Assembly (NCBI RefSeq): GCF_000469325.1 | Contig: NZ_KI271582.1 | Location: forward strand, 58,151 to 107,794 | Length of the DNA: 49,644 nt | Reading direction: 5' to 3' | Source: Schleiferilactobacillus shenzhenensis LY-73 | Lineage (GTDB): Bacteria > Bacillota > Bacilli > Lactobacillales > Lactobacillaceae | Shown here: one piece after another, positions 16,475-23,202 of the stretch | Layout of the letters: each line of letters begins with the position of its first letter | Numbering within the stretch: position 1 is the stretch's first letter | Position numbers and translations under genes: made by a program | Notes under the pieces: model-generated | The model's database searches: none | Seen by the model: only the letters and a program-made list of their open reading frames with translations | Told to the model about the DNA's origin: nothing

Positions 16475-17765
16475 AGGGATCCAGCGCCAGCAGCGCAAGT
16501 TATTTTTCGGCGAAGTGTTAAGCTTCGCGGTCCTCTTCTTTACACTGGGGGCCGTGGTCTTTTTCCTTTACCGCAATACGGTCTATCGCGGTGTCGATGC
16601 GTCACTGGAGCGACAGGAGCGGAGTTTGAAAAGCGGCCCAGAAGCTTCACCGGGGCCGCTGACGCCGGGCGCTCGGCCCGCCGGTCAGGGCGGGGCGCCG
16701 TTCCGCACCAATATGGTCGTTTTTGATACGTATGGCCGGATCGTCAACGCCGCAGACTTAGGCGCCCGTTACTACGCCTATTTTCAGAACTTGGAATTGG
16801 ATAAAAGTGCGGTCAACAAGAAACAGACCTTGACCACGACGGCGGGGACGTTTCGCACCATCTTGGTCCATGTCCCCAAGACTAACCGGAACCCGACCTA
16901 CGCCGGCAAATACGTGCTGATCCTGCAAAACATCGACGCTCAGCTGGACGGCTTGAACAGCTTTCTGCGGGTCTTGATCATCACTATGATCTTCTTCTGG
17001 CTGTTGGCCCTCTTACTCGCCTGGCTGCTGGCCCGGCGGGCGATGCGGCCCATTGTGAAATCGTGGCAGCGCCAGCAGGACTTCGTGGCCGATGCGGCCC
17101 ACGAGCTGCGTGCGCCGCTGGCGGTCATTCAGGCCCAGCAGGAACACTTGCTGACCAAGCCCCACGATACGGTGCTGGACCAGAGCGAGGCCATTGCTAC
17201 GACCTTATCGGAATCGGCCCGGTTGCAGCACTTGACGGCGGATCTGTTGACGATGGCGAAGGCTGACAGCAACGCACTGACGACGAATATGCAGCGCATT
17301 GGGCTGCATGACTGGGCCCAGCAGGTGCTTGCCCCTTACGCGGAGATTGCGGCAGCCCGGGGACGGGCGTTTGATGCTGACCTCAGCGCTGACGGCGAGG
17401 CCATTTTTGACGCCGACCAGCTCCACCAGCTGCTGGTGATTCTGCTGGACAATGCTTTCAAATACACGACCGAGGGGGATTCTATCTGGGTGGCCACGGC
17501 CAGGCAAGCAAAGACGTGGACTCTGACGGTGGGCAACACTGGCCCCAGCATTCCCGACACGGACAAGCAGCGCATCTTTGACCGCTTCTACCGTACGGAA
17601 CCTTCCCGGAACCGGGCCACGGGCGGCAGCGGGCTGGGGTTGTCGATCGCCCAGTTCATCGTCCAGAACCATCACGGCCATGTCACCGTGACCGACGTGC
17701 ACCCCCAAGGCGTGCAGTTCACGGTCACCCTGCCATTGAAAAACGCTGTGCTGCGGACCAAGTAA
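16461..17765 (+). CDS. Sensor histidine kinase
   Basis: A 434-residue membrane kinase. Two membrane segments (about residues 16-38 and 170-190) enclose an extracytoplasmic sensor of about 130 residues rich in Gly/Pro at its start. The H-box DAAHELRAPLAVI gives the autophosphorylated His214. The N-box LLDNAFKYT, G1 region (NTGPSIP, IFDRFYR) and G2 region GGSGLGLSI are intact. The GTG at 16461 is the start, as GAAGGAGG lies 5 bases before it. It overlaps the regulator gene and forms one unit with it. The signal is unknown; the envelope setting suggests a cell-surface cue. Confidence 0.92.
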   Translation: MEANKGIQRQQRKLFFGEVLSFAVLFFTLGAVVFFLYRNTVYRGVDASLERQERSLKSGPEASPGPLTPGARPAGQGGAPFRTNMVVFDTYGRIVNAADLGARYYAYFQNLELDKSAVNKKQTLTTTAGTFRTILVHVPKTNRNPTYAGKYVLILQNIDAQLDGLNSFLRVLIITMIFFWLLALLLAWLLARRAMRPIVKSWQRQQDFVADAAHELRAPLAVIQAQQEHLLTKPHDTVLDQSEAIATTLSESARLQHLTADLLTMAKADSNALTTNMQRIGLHDWAQQVLAPYAEIAAARGRAFDADLSADGEAIFDADQLHQLLVILLDNAFKYTTEGDSIWVATARQAKTWTLTVGNTGPSIPDTDKQRIFDRFYRTEPSRNRATGGSGLGLSIAQFIVQNHHGHVTVTDVHPQGVQFTVTLPLKNAVLRTK

Positions 17766-17897
17766 GCCGGTGAACACGCAGCATTAACGGCATGGCCAAG
17801 CAGTGACTTGTAGGGCCCTGCTTCTGCCTTTCTGCCCGCGATTATGGTAAGCTGTTTGCTGAAAGTAATTATCCATTCATGAAAGCAGTGTTGAAAA

Positions 17898-18374
17898 TTG
17901 GCATATGATTCCCAGTACATGGTGTTGGCGGCTCAGCAGGCCGACCTAAACAATACCCTCCACGAGGGCGGCCCCTTCGGCAGTGTCATCGTGAAGGACG
18001 GCAAGATCGTGGGGAAGGGCCACAACCAGGTGCTCTTCCAGCACGATCCCACAGCCCACGGCGAGATCGTTGCAATCCACCGCGCCTGCGATACCCTGGA
18101 TACCTACGACCTATCTGGCTGCGAACTCTATACCAACGCCTATCCTTGCCCGATGTGCCTGGGGGCCATCATGTGGGCGAACATTAAGACGGTCTATTAT
18201 GGCAACGCGGCTCAAGATGCTGCGCAGATCGGTTTCCGGGATGCCTTCATGTACCGCTTCATGGCCGGTGATCGGCACGACGACAGTGTCCTGCATCTCG
18301 AGCAGCACGACCGGGATAAGACCATCACCGCCTTCCAGCACTTCGCGGCGGATAATGCTGCTCGGCGCTATTAA
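17898..18374 (+). CDS. Nucleoside/guanine deaminase (zinc cytidine-deaminase fold)
   Basis: A 158-residue cytosolic enzyme of the CMP/dCMP deaminase superfamily, closest in pattern to bacterial guanine deaminase. The zinc and proton-shuttle motifs are TAHGEI (His, Glu) and PCPMC (two Cys), with GGPFGSVIV at the N-terminus and FRDAFMYRFM near the C-terminus. The start is taken as TTG at 17898, because homology covers DSQYMVLAAQQA; the first ATG would begin at residue 8. Guanine deaminase feeds xanthine formation in purine salvage; activity on other substrates cannot be excluded. Confidence 0.82.
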   Translation: MAYDSQYMVLAAQQADLNNTLHEGGPFGSVIVKDGKIVGKGHNQVLFQHDPTAHGEIVAIHRACDTLDTYDLSGCELYTNAYPCPMCLGAIMWANIKTVYYGNAAQDAAQIGFRDAFMYRFMAGDRHDDSVLHLEQHDRDKTITAFQHFAADNAARRY

Positions 18375-18398
18375 TTAAGAAAGAAAGGATTACTGACC

Positions 18399-18722
18399 AT
18401 GGCTGCTTATGCAGAAATCATCGACTTCATCACCACCCACCGCGAGGAGATCGTGCGTGAACCGCGCAAGTATGTCAACATGCTGACGTTTGCCTTCGAC
18501 CAAAAGCTCTTCCCCTTTGCCGATTATCCAGAGTTCTTCGTGCCCATGCGGCTTCATGTTTTCCGCCTGCCCCAGGACTTCGTTGACGCGCAGAAAACGC
18601 AATTGGATGATCTGTACAAGGAAACACTGGCCCCGGATGACGAGGGGTATCAGGACGTGTGGCTGACGACCTCCTGGCTCAAGACGCAGCACTTATTGAT
18701 GGTGGAGTTGTCTTACGAATGA
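18399..18722 (+). CDS. Hypothetical protein, 107 residues
   Basis: A small soluble, acidic protein rich in aromatic residues (Phe, Tyr, Trp), with no membrane segment or signal peptide. I do not recognise the family. AGAAAGGA precedes the ATG by 9 bases. It lies 24 bases after the deaminase gene and its stop overlaps the next start (ATGA), so the three are probably cotranscribed. Confidence 0.6.
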   Translation: MAAYAEIIDFITTHREEIVREPRKYVNMLTFAFDQKLFPFADYPEFFVPMRLHVFRLPQDFVDAQKTQLDDLYKETLAPDDEGYQDVWLTTSWLKTQHLLMVELSYE

Positions 18723-18919
18723 AAGCCAGCTTTGTTTCCGTGCGGACCCGGTTGGTCGAGTGCGTCATCATGACCCTCATGTTTTGGGTCTGCTGGCAGC
18801 TGTTTGCTTGGCCCGCGTTTCACTATGCCTTCTATATCAGCCTTTTTCTGTGTCTCTTTCTGCTGATTATTTTGGCGGTGCTCTTTATCCTGGGTATGCG
18901 GCAGAAAAAAAGGCCTTGA
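18719..18919 (+). CDS. Small membrane protein, 66 residues
   Basis: Two hydrophobic segments (ECVIMTLMFWVCWQLFAW and AFYISLFLCLFLLIILAVLFIL) followed by a basic tail (MRQKKRP) suggest a two-helix membrane protein. The ATG overlaps the stop of the preceding gene in the pattern ATGA, which indicates translational coupling and is why I prefer it to an upstream ATG at 18659. Function unknown. Confidence 0.55.
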   Translation: MKASFVSVRTRLVECVIMTLMFWVCWQLFAWPAFHYAFYISLFLCLFLLIILAVLFILGMRQKKRP

Positions 18920-18943
18920 CATTATTGTGAAATCCGGTAAACT
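18916..18943 (+). promoter_or_regulatory. Promoter of tRNA-Glu
   Basis: TTGACA (18916-18921) and TAAACT (18938-18943) are 16 bases apart, 26 bases before the tRNA. The -35 box overlaps the last codons of the preceding small gene. Confidence 0.7.
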
Positions 18944-18969
18944 ATAAAAGTGCTCATTTTTGATGCCAT

Positions 18970-19041
18970 TGCCCGTTGGTCAAATGGTTAAGACGTCGCC
19001 CTCTCAAGGCGGAGTTACGGGTTCAATTCCCGTACGGGCTA
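18970..19041 (+). tRNA. tRNA-Glu (anticodon CTC)
   Basis: A cloverleaf can be drawn: acceptor TGCCCGT with ACGGGCT, D arm GTC...GAC, anticodon stem TCGCC with GGCGG around the loop CTCTCAA (anticodon CTC at 19003-19005, reading GAG), T stem ACGGG with CCCGT. The discriminator is A and CCA is not encoded. The first acceptor pair is T1 opposite T72, not a normal pair. It has its own promoter and terminator. Confidence 0.88.
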
Positions 19042-19046
19042 TCGCA

Positions 19047-19077
19047 GCGCCGGCAATCGTTGATTGCCGGCGCTTTT
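19047..19077 (+). terminator. Terminator after tRNA-Glu
   Basis: A 12-bp perfect stem (GCGCCGGCAATC and its complement) with a 3-base loop is followed by TTTT. Confidence 0.9.
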
Positions 19078-19122
19078 CTTTGCTTTTTGGCATAAAACGC
19101 ATATTTTTTAGGAGGAATTTCA

Positions 19123-19416
19123 ATGTCCGACGATCAGATCCATTACCTCAACGCCCAGCAGCTGGCGATTACCCAGCCCATGACTTTCCACGCCCCCGCA
19201 CCGGAAGCCATTCAGCGCTTGCACGTGGGCGACAAAGTCCAGCTAGGTTTCGTCGATCCCGAGATTCAAGGCGAATTTTTGCCAGTGGTCATCACAGGCA
19301 TCCAACGGAACGGGTTGACGGGTCAACTGCTCACCGCGCCTGAACGGCTGCCTTACCTGCGCGAAGGGCAGCAAGTCAGTTTTGACTGGGTGAACATTCT
19401 CAAGATTTATACTTAG
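19123..19416 (+). CDS. Hypothetical protein, 97 residues
   Basis: A small soluble protein. The central part (DKVQLGFVDPEIQGEFLPVVITG, then GQLLTAPERLPYLREGQQVSFDWVNIL) looks like a small beta-barrel of the DUF2314 kind, where a gene product keeps the pattern of charge-hydrophobic strands ending in a gd.v.f..i motif; this resemblance is weak and from memory. TAGGAGG precedes the ATG by about 8 bases. It stands between two tRNA genes. Confidence 0.65.
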   Translation: MSDDQIHYLNAQQLAITQPMTFHAPAPEAIQRLHVGDKVQLGFVDPEIQGEFLPVVITGIQRNGLTGQLLTAPERLPYLREGQQVSFDWVNILKIYT

Positions 19417-19461
19417 GCTGTGACCGGCGGGTACTTCCTGCAACTTTTTCCTGCCAACCCC

Positions 19462-19491
19462 TTGACACACCCCCACCAAAATTTATATACT
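19462..19491 (+). promoter_or_regulatory. Promoter of tRNA-Gln
   Basis: TTGACA (19462-19467) and TATACT (19486-19491) are 18 bases apart, about 20 bases before the tRNA. Confidence 0.82.
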
Positions 19492-19510
19492 ATTACTCGT
19501 TGTTAAGCAC

Positions 19511-19583
19511 TGGGTAATCGCCAAATCGGTAAGGCAGCGGACTCTGAATCCGCAATGTCTAGGTTCGAGTCCTAGTTACCCAA
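19511..19583 (+). tRNA. tRNA-Gln (anticodon CTG)
   Basis: Acceptor TGGGTAA pairs fully with TTACCCA (U1-A72, a hallmark of bacterial tRNA-Gln). The anticodon stem GCGGA/TCCGC encloses the loop CTCTGAA, with anticodon CTG at 19544-19546. CCA is not encoded. Confidence 0.95.
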
Positions 19584-19599
19584 TTTTCACCATTCGTTG

Positions 19600-19640
19600 G
19601 CTGTCATCGACGTTCAAAACGTTGGTATGACAGCTTTTTT
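19600..19640 (+). terminator. Terminator after tRNA-Gln
   Basis: GCTGTCAT and ATGACAGC form the lower stem and ACGTT/AACGT the upper one, followed by TTTTTT. Confidence 0.88.
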
Positions 19641-19739
19641 GTTCCTTCAGGTAGTCACGGATAAGTACCCGTTTTCAATGTTTTGAAGTGGCGGTGTAGT
19701 GCCGAAAACAGAATATAAAGCCAGTCCTGGCGGGCGGTG

Positions 19740-19771
19740 GCCGCTGCGTTACGTGCGCAGCGGCTTTTTTT
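19740..19771 (+). terminator. Orphan terminator in the mglB upstream region
   Basis: GCCGCTGCG and CGCAGCGGC form a 9-bp perfect stem with a 7-base loop, followed by TTTTTTT. No open reading frame ends before it, so it may end a small RNA or serve as a leader terminator. Confidence 0.8.
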
Positions 19772-20245
19772 GTGCCCGCAGTCAGCTAGTCATTGCTTGG
19801 GAAAAGAACAGGGCAGTCAGGGTCGGAGGTAGTGGCATGCAGGACGGCCCGACATTCAGTGGTAAGTTGTATTCTCCCTTGCAGAAGCGATTAGCGTTGG
19901 CTAATCAGGGGTTCTGATTCACTGGTCAAATTACAGGAACTGTCGACTTCTTCACGAAGATCAGTGAAAATGAACGAAAATCAGCAGTTTTTGAAGACAG
20001 CGTTTTACTAAAACATTTCATTTCCGTACCGCCTGCCAATCCAGGTATTATCGCCTTCTCGCCCATGGTCCCGCCATGAAAACACGGCGAAGGCGCCACT
20101 CAAAGTGGGCATATTCAAGATAAACTCCCAAAAATATTCAAGGCGGACTGGCGGATATTCTATGGCCGCATCCGGGTGGGCTGAGTAGACTAAAGAATAA
20201 GTAAGCGCATTCATCCATCCTGGAGCAAGAAAGGAATTATCGAAA
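19772..20245 (+). promoter_or_regulatory. Long gene-free region upstream of mglB with palindromes and a cre-like site
   Basis: No coding sequence is visible in these 474 bases. Perfect short palindromes occur at 19889-19906 (GATTAGC, 4-base spacer, GCTAATC) and 20002-20014 (GTTTTA-C-TAAAAC). At 20200-20213 AGTAAGCGCATTCA matches the CcpA cre consensus at 12 of 14 positions, 33 bases before the mglB ATG, which would suit catabolite repression. AGAAAGGA serves as ribosome site. I could not place a convincing -35/-10 pair. Confidence 0.4.
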
Positions 20246-21514
20246 ATGAAAAAGACAAAGACATTGTGGACAATGACGTTGATGCTTGGCGCCGCTTTGC
20301 TGCTGGCCGCCTGCGGTTCCGGCTCAGGGTCATCGAGTACCGGATCTAAGACGGTGGCGAATAAGGACAAGCCGGTGGTGTGGTTCAACCGCCAGCCCTC
20401 TAACTCCACCACAGGCAAATTGGACATGGCCGCTTTGAGCTTCAACAAAGACACCTACTATGTTGGGTTTGACGCGAACCAAGGGGCTAAGGTTCAAGGG
20501 GAAATGATCAAGTCCTATATCGAGAAGAACATCGCCACCATTGATCGCAACGGTGACGGCACCATTGGGTACGTGCTGGCCATCGGCGACGTTGGCCACA
20601 ACGACTCCATTGCCCGTACCCGCGGTGTCCGCACGGCATTGGGCACGGCCGTATCCAAGGGGGGCGCAGTGAACTCTGCTCCTGCTGGGATGAATTCCGA
20701 CGGCAAGTCCAAAGTCGTGAAAGACGGCAGTCTCACCGTCAACGGCAAGACCTACAAGATTCGTGAACTGGCGAGTCAGGAAATGAAGAACAACTCCGGC
20801 GCGACATGGGATGCCGCCACCGCGGGGAACACGATCGGCACATGGGCGTCCAGCCTCGGCAAGCAGATCGACGTCGTGGCATCGAACAACGACGGCATGG
20901 GCATGGCGATGTTCAACTCCTGGTCTAAAGAAAACAAAGTGCCGACCTTTGGTTACGACGCTAACTCTGATGCGGTCGCTGCGATTGCAGAAGGATACGG
21001 CGGCACCGTCAGCCAGCACGCCGATGTCCAAGCTTACTTGACCCTCCGCGTACTGCGTAATGCGTTGGACGGGGCGAAGAAGGGCACCGGGATCGAAACA
21101 AAAGACAGCGTGGGCAATATGCTGGCGAAGGACACCTTTGTTTATAACGAAAAGCAGCGCTCCTACTACGCGATGAACGTAGCAGTCACTGCCGACAACT
21201 ACAAGGACTTCACTGAATCGACCAAGGTTTATGAAGGCGCTTCGCACCAGTTGAGCAAGTCAAAGTCCCCAGAAAAGAAGGTTTGGCTGGACATTTACAA
21301 CTCCTCCGACAACTTCTTGGGATCGACGTATCAGCCGCTTTTGAAGAAGTACGCGAAACTGTTGAACCTGAACGTTGAGTTCATCGGCGGTGACGGCCAG
21401 ACCGAGTCCAACATTACCAACCGTCTGGGCAACCCAAGCGAGTACGACGCGTTTGCCATCAACATGGTGAAGACCGACAACGGATCTTCGTACACGTCCA
21501 TCCTGAAACAGTAA
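20246..21514 (+). CDS. mglB: Galactose/glucose ABC transporter substrate-binding lipoprotein, circularly permuted MglB
   Basis: A 422-residue lipoprotein (lipobox LAAC, Cys23) that would bind galactose or glucose outside the membrane. The order of MglB segments is permuted. After a 20-residue linker the mature protein opens with PVVWFNRQP (equivalent of the E. coli strand with Asn91), then YYVGFD, the calcium-loop-like DRNGDGTIG, GHNDSIAR (His118, Asp120, Arg124, equivalents of His152, Asp154, Arg158), TWDAATA (Trp188 = Trp183), SNNDG (Asn215 = Asn211) and FGYDA (Asp238 = Asp236). Only then, from residue 344, comes the segment that starts canonical MglB: LDIYNSSDNF (Asp355, Phe357 = Asp14, Phe16) through AFAINMV. 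Asn256 appears as Gln257. Of ten known sugar ligands nine are kept, so binding is probably preserved. First gene of mglBAC. Confidence 0.9.
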   Translation: MKKTKTLWTMTLMLGAALLLAACGSGSGSSSTGSKTVANKDKPVVWFNRQPSNSTTGKLDMAALSFNKDTYYVGFDANQGAKVQGEMIKSYIEKNIATIDRNGDGTIGYVLAIGDVGHNDSIARTRGVRTALGTAVSKGGAVNSAPAGMNSDGKSKVVKDGSLTVNGKTYKIRELASQEMKNNSGATWDAATAGNTIGTWASSLGKQIDVVASNNDGMGMAMFNSWSKENKVPTFGYDANSDAVAAIAEGYGGTVSQHADVQAYLTLRVLRNALDGAKKGTGIETKDSVGNMLAKDTFVYNEKQRSYYAMNVAVTADNYKDFTESTKVYEGASHQLSKSKSPEKKVWLDIYNSSDNFLGSTYQPLLKKYAKLLNLNVEFIGGDGQTESNITNRLGNPSEYDAFAINMVKTDNGSSYTSILKQ

Positions 21515-21532
21515 TCCGCATTAGCTCCATTG

Positions 21533-21600
21533 CAATTCCAGGAATCGGGATCGCCGAAATGATGCGCTTTCGGAGCTGCCCATCCTGGAGTTGTTTTTTT
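21533..21600 (+). terminator. Terminator-like hairpin between mglB and mglA
   Basis: CAATTCCAGGA and TCCTGGAGTTG pair with one G-T, with an inner CCGAAA/TTTCGG hairpin, followed by TTTTTTT. Such an intercistronic hairpin usually makes the binding protein more abundant than the membrane parts. Confidence 0.7.
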
Positions 21601-21632
21601 CCAAGAGCAAATGAGAAAGGAGACACAGTCTC

Positions 21633-23180
21633 ATGCAGGAAGCACCAGTATTAAACGTTAACAAATCCCAAGAACCGCCTGTCGACTCCGACGTGATGTT
21701 GTCGATTCGGGGTCTGAGCAAATCTTTCGGGCGCAACCGCGTGCTTGATCATATTGACATGGATGTCAAAAAAGGCTCCGTCATGGGGCTGATGGGCGAA
21801 AACGGGGCCGGCAAGTCGACCATGATGAAGTGCCTGTTCGGTATCAAGACCCGGGATGAAGGCAAGTTTTATCTGGATGGCAAGGAGGTTTCCTTCCAAG
21901 GACCCAAGGACGCGCTGGAAAACGGCATCGCCATGGTCCACCAGGAACTTAACCAAGCACTGGACCGCAGCGTGGTGGACAATCTGTTCTTGGGCCGCTA
22001 TCCCGTCAACGCCCTGGGGGTCGTCGATGAGCGACAAATGCGGCGGGAAGCCACCGAGCTGTTTCGGCGGCTGGGCATGACCGTCAATCTGACGCAGCCC
22101 ATGCGCAAAATGAGTGTTTCTCAACGGCAAATGGTGGAGATTGCCAAGGCCATTTCTTACCACTCCAAGGTCATCGTTCTTGATGAGCCCACCAGTTCAC
22201 TGATGGCGCAAGAAGTCGACAAGCTCTTCGACATGGTTCGGATGCTTAAAAAACAAGGCATCTCGATTATCTTCATCTCGCATAAAATGGACGAAGTGTT
22301 CCAGATCTGCGATGAGGTGTCCGTGCTGCGGGACGGCCATCTGGTGATGACCAAGAAGACGGCCGATACCAACATGAACGAGCTGGTGAAGGCCATGGTC
22401 GGGCGGCCGCTGGATAACCGGTTCCCGCCGGTGGATAACGTTGTCGGGAAGACGATCCTGCAGGTCAGCCATTTGTCGACGAAATTTTCACCGTACCTCC
22501 AAGACATCACCTTCAGTGTCGGCCAAGGCGAGATCTTCGGTCTCTATGGGCTGGTGGGGGCCGGCCGGACCGAATTGCTGGAGACCATTTTCGGGGTCCG
22601 GACCCGGGCAGCGGGCCGGGTGTACTTCAACGGCAAACTGGCCAACTTCAACTCTGCTAAGGAAGCGATGGACCATGGGTTCGCGATGATTACGGAAGAA
22701 CGGAAGGCAAACGGCCTGTTCCTTAAGGGCAGCCTCACGTTTAATACCACCATCACCAACTTGGACGCGTACAAGCGCGGCGTCGCCCTGTCTGAACAGA
22801 AGATGACGAAGGCGACCCTGAAAGAGATCCAGGTCATGAATACCAAAACCATGGGTCCCGACGAGCTCATCGCCAGTTTAAGCGGCGGCAACCAGCAGAA
22901 GGTGATCATCGGTAAGTGGCTGGAGCGGCTGCCCCAGTTGTTCATGATGGACGAACCGACCCGCGGTATCGACGTGGGGGCCAAGTACGAAATCTACGAA
23001 TTGATCATTCAAATGGCCAAACAAGGTAAAACTATTATCGTGGTCTCGTCCGAAATGCCCGAAATTCTGGGCATTACCAACCGCATCGGGGTCATGAGCA
23101 ATGGCCGCCTGGCGGGCATCGTGAACACGAAACAGACCAACCAAGAAGAGCTGTTACGGCTCAGCGCGAAGTATTTATAA
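21633..23180 (+). CDS. mglA: Galactose/methyl galactoside ABC transporter ATP-binding protein
   Basis: A 515-residue tandem ATPase of the sugar (RbsA/MglA) type. In the first half Walker A is GENGAGKST, the signature is MSVSQRQ and Walker B is VIVLDEPTSSL. In the second half Walker A is replaced by GLVGAGRTE, the usual degenerate form in this family, with the signature LSGGNQQK and Walker B FMMDEPTRGID. AGAAAGGAG precedes the ATG. The first 20 residues before LSIRGLSKSFG are extra. Second gene of mglBAC; it ends 22 bases before mglC. Confidence 0.94.
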   Translation: MQEAPVLNVNKSQEPPVDSDVMLSIRGLSKSFGRNRVLDHIDMDVKKGSVMGLMGENGAGKSTMMKCLFGIKTRDEGKFYLDGKEVSFQGPKDALENGIAMVHQELNQALDRSVVDNLFLGRYPVNALGVVDERQMRREATELFRRLGMTVNLTQPMRKMSVSQRQMVEIAKAISYHSKVIVLDEPTSSLMAQEVDKLFDMVRMLKKQGISIIFISHKMDEVFQICDEVSVLRDGHLVMTKKTADTNMNELVKAMVGRPLDNRFPPVDNVVGKTILQVSHLSTKFSPYLQDITFSVGQGEIFGLYGLVGAGRTELLETIFGVRTRAAGRVYFNGKLANFNSAKEAMDHGFAMITEERKANGLFLKGSLTFNTTITNLDAYKRGVALSEQKMTKATLKEIQVMNTKTMGPDELIASLSGGNQQKVIIGKWLERLPQLFMMDEPTRGIDVGAKYEIYELIIQMAKQGKTIIVVSSEMPEILGITNRIGVMSNGRLAGIVNTKQTNQEELLRLSAKYL

Positions 23181-23202
23181 GCGAGAAGGGAGAACAACAC
23201 TC

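Noticed and set aside
20008-20454. 148-codon minus-strand frame before and over mglB
   Set aside because: It overlaps the well-supported mglB start and has no ribosome site or recognisable family.
20246-21514. Permuted MglB as an assembly artefact or truncated tandem copy
   Set aside because: The frame, lipobox, linker and ligands are all intact, and no leftover MglB fragments were found in the flanking 300 bases on either side.
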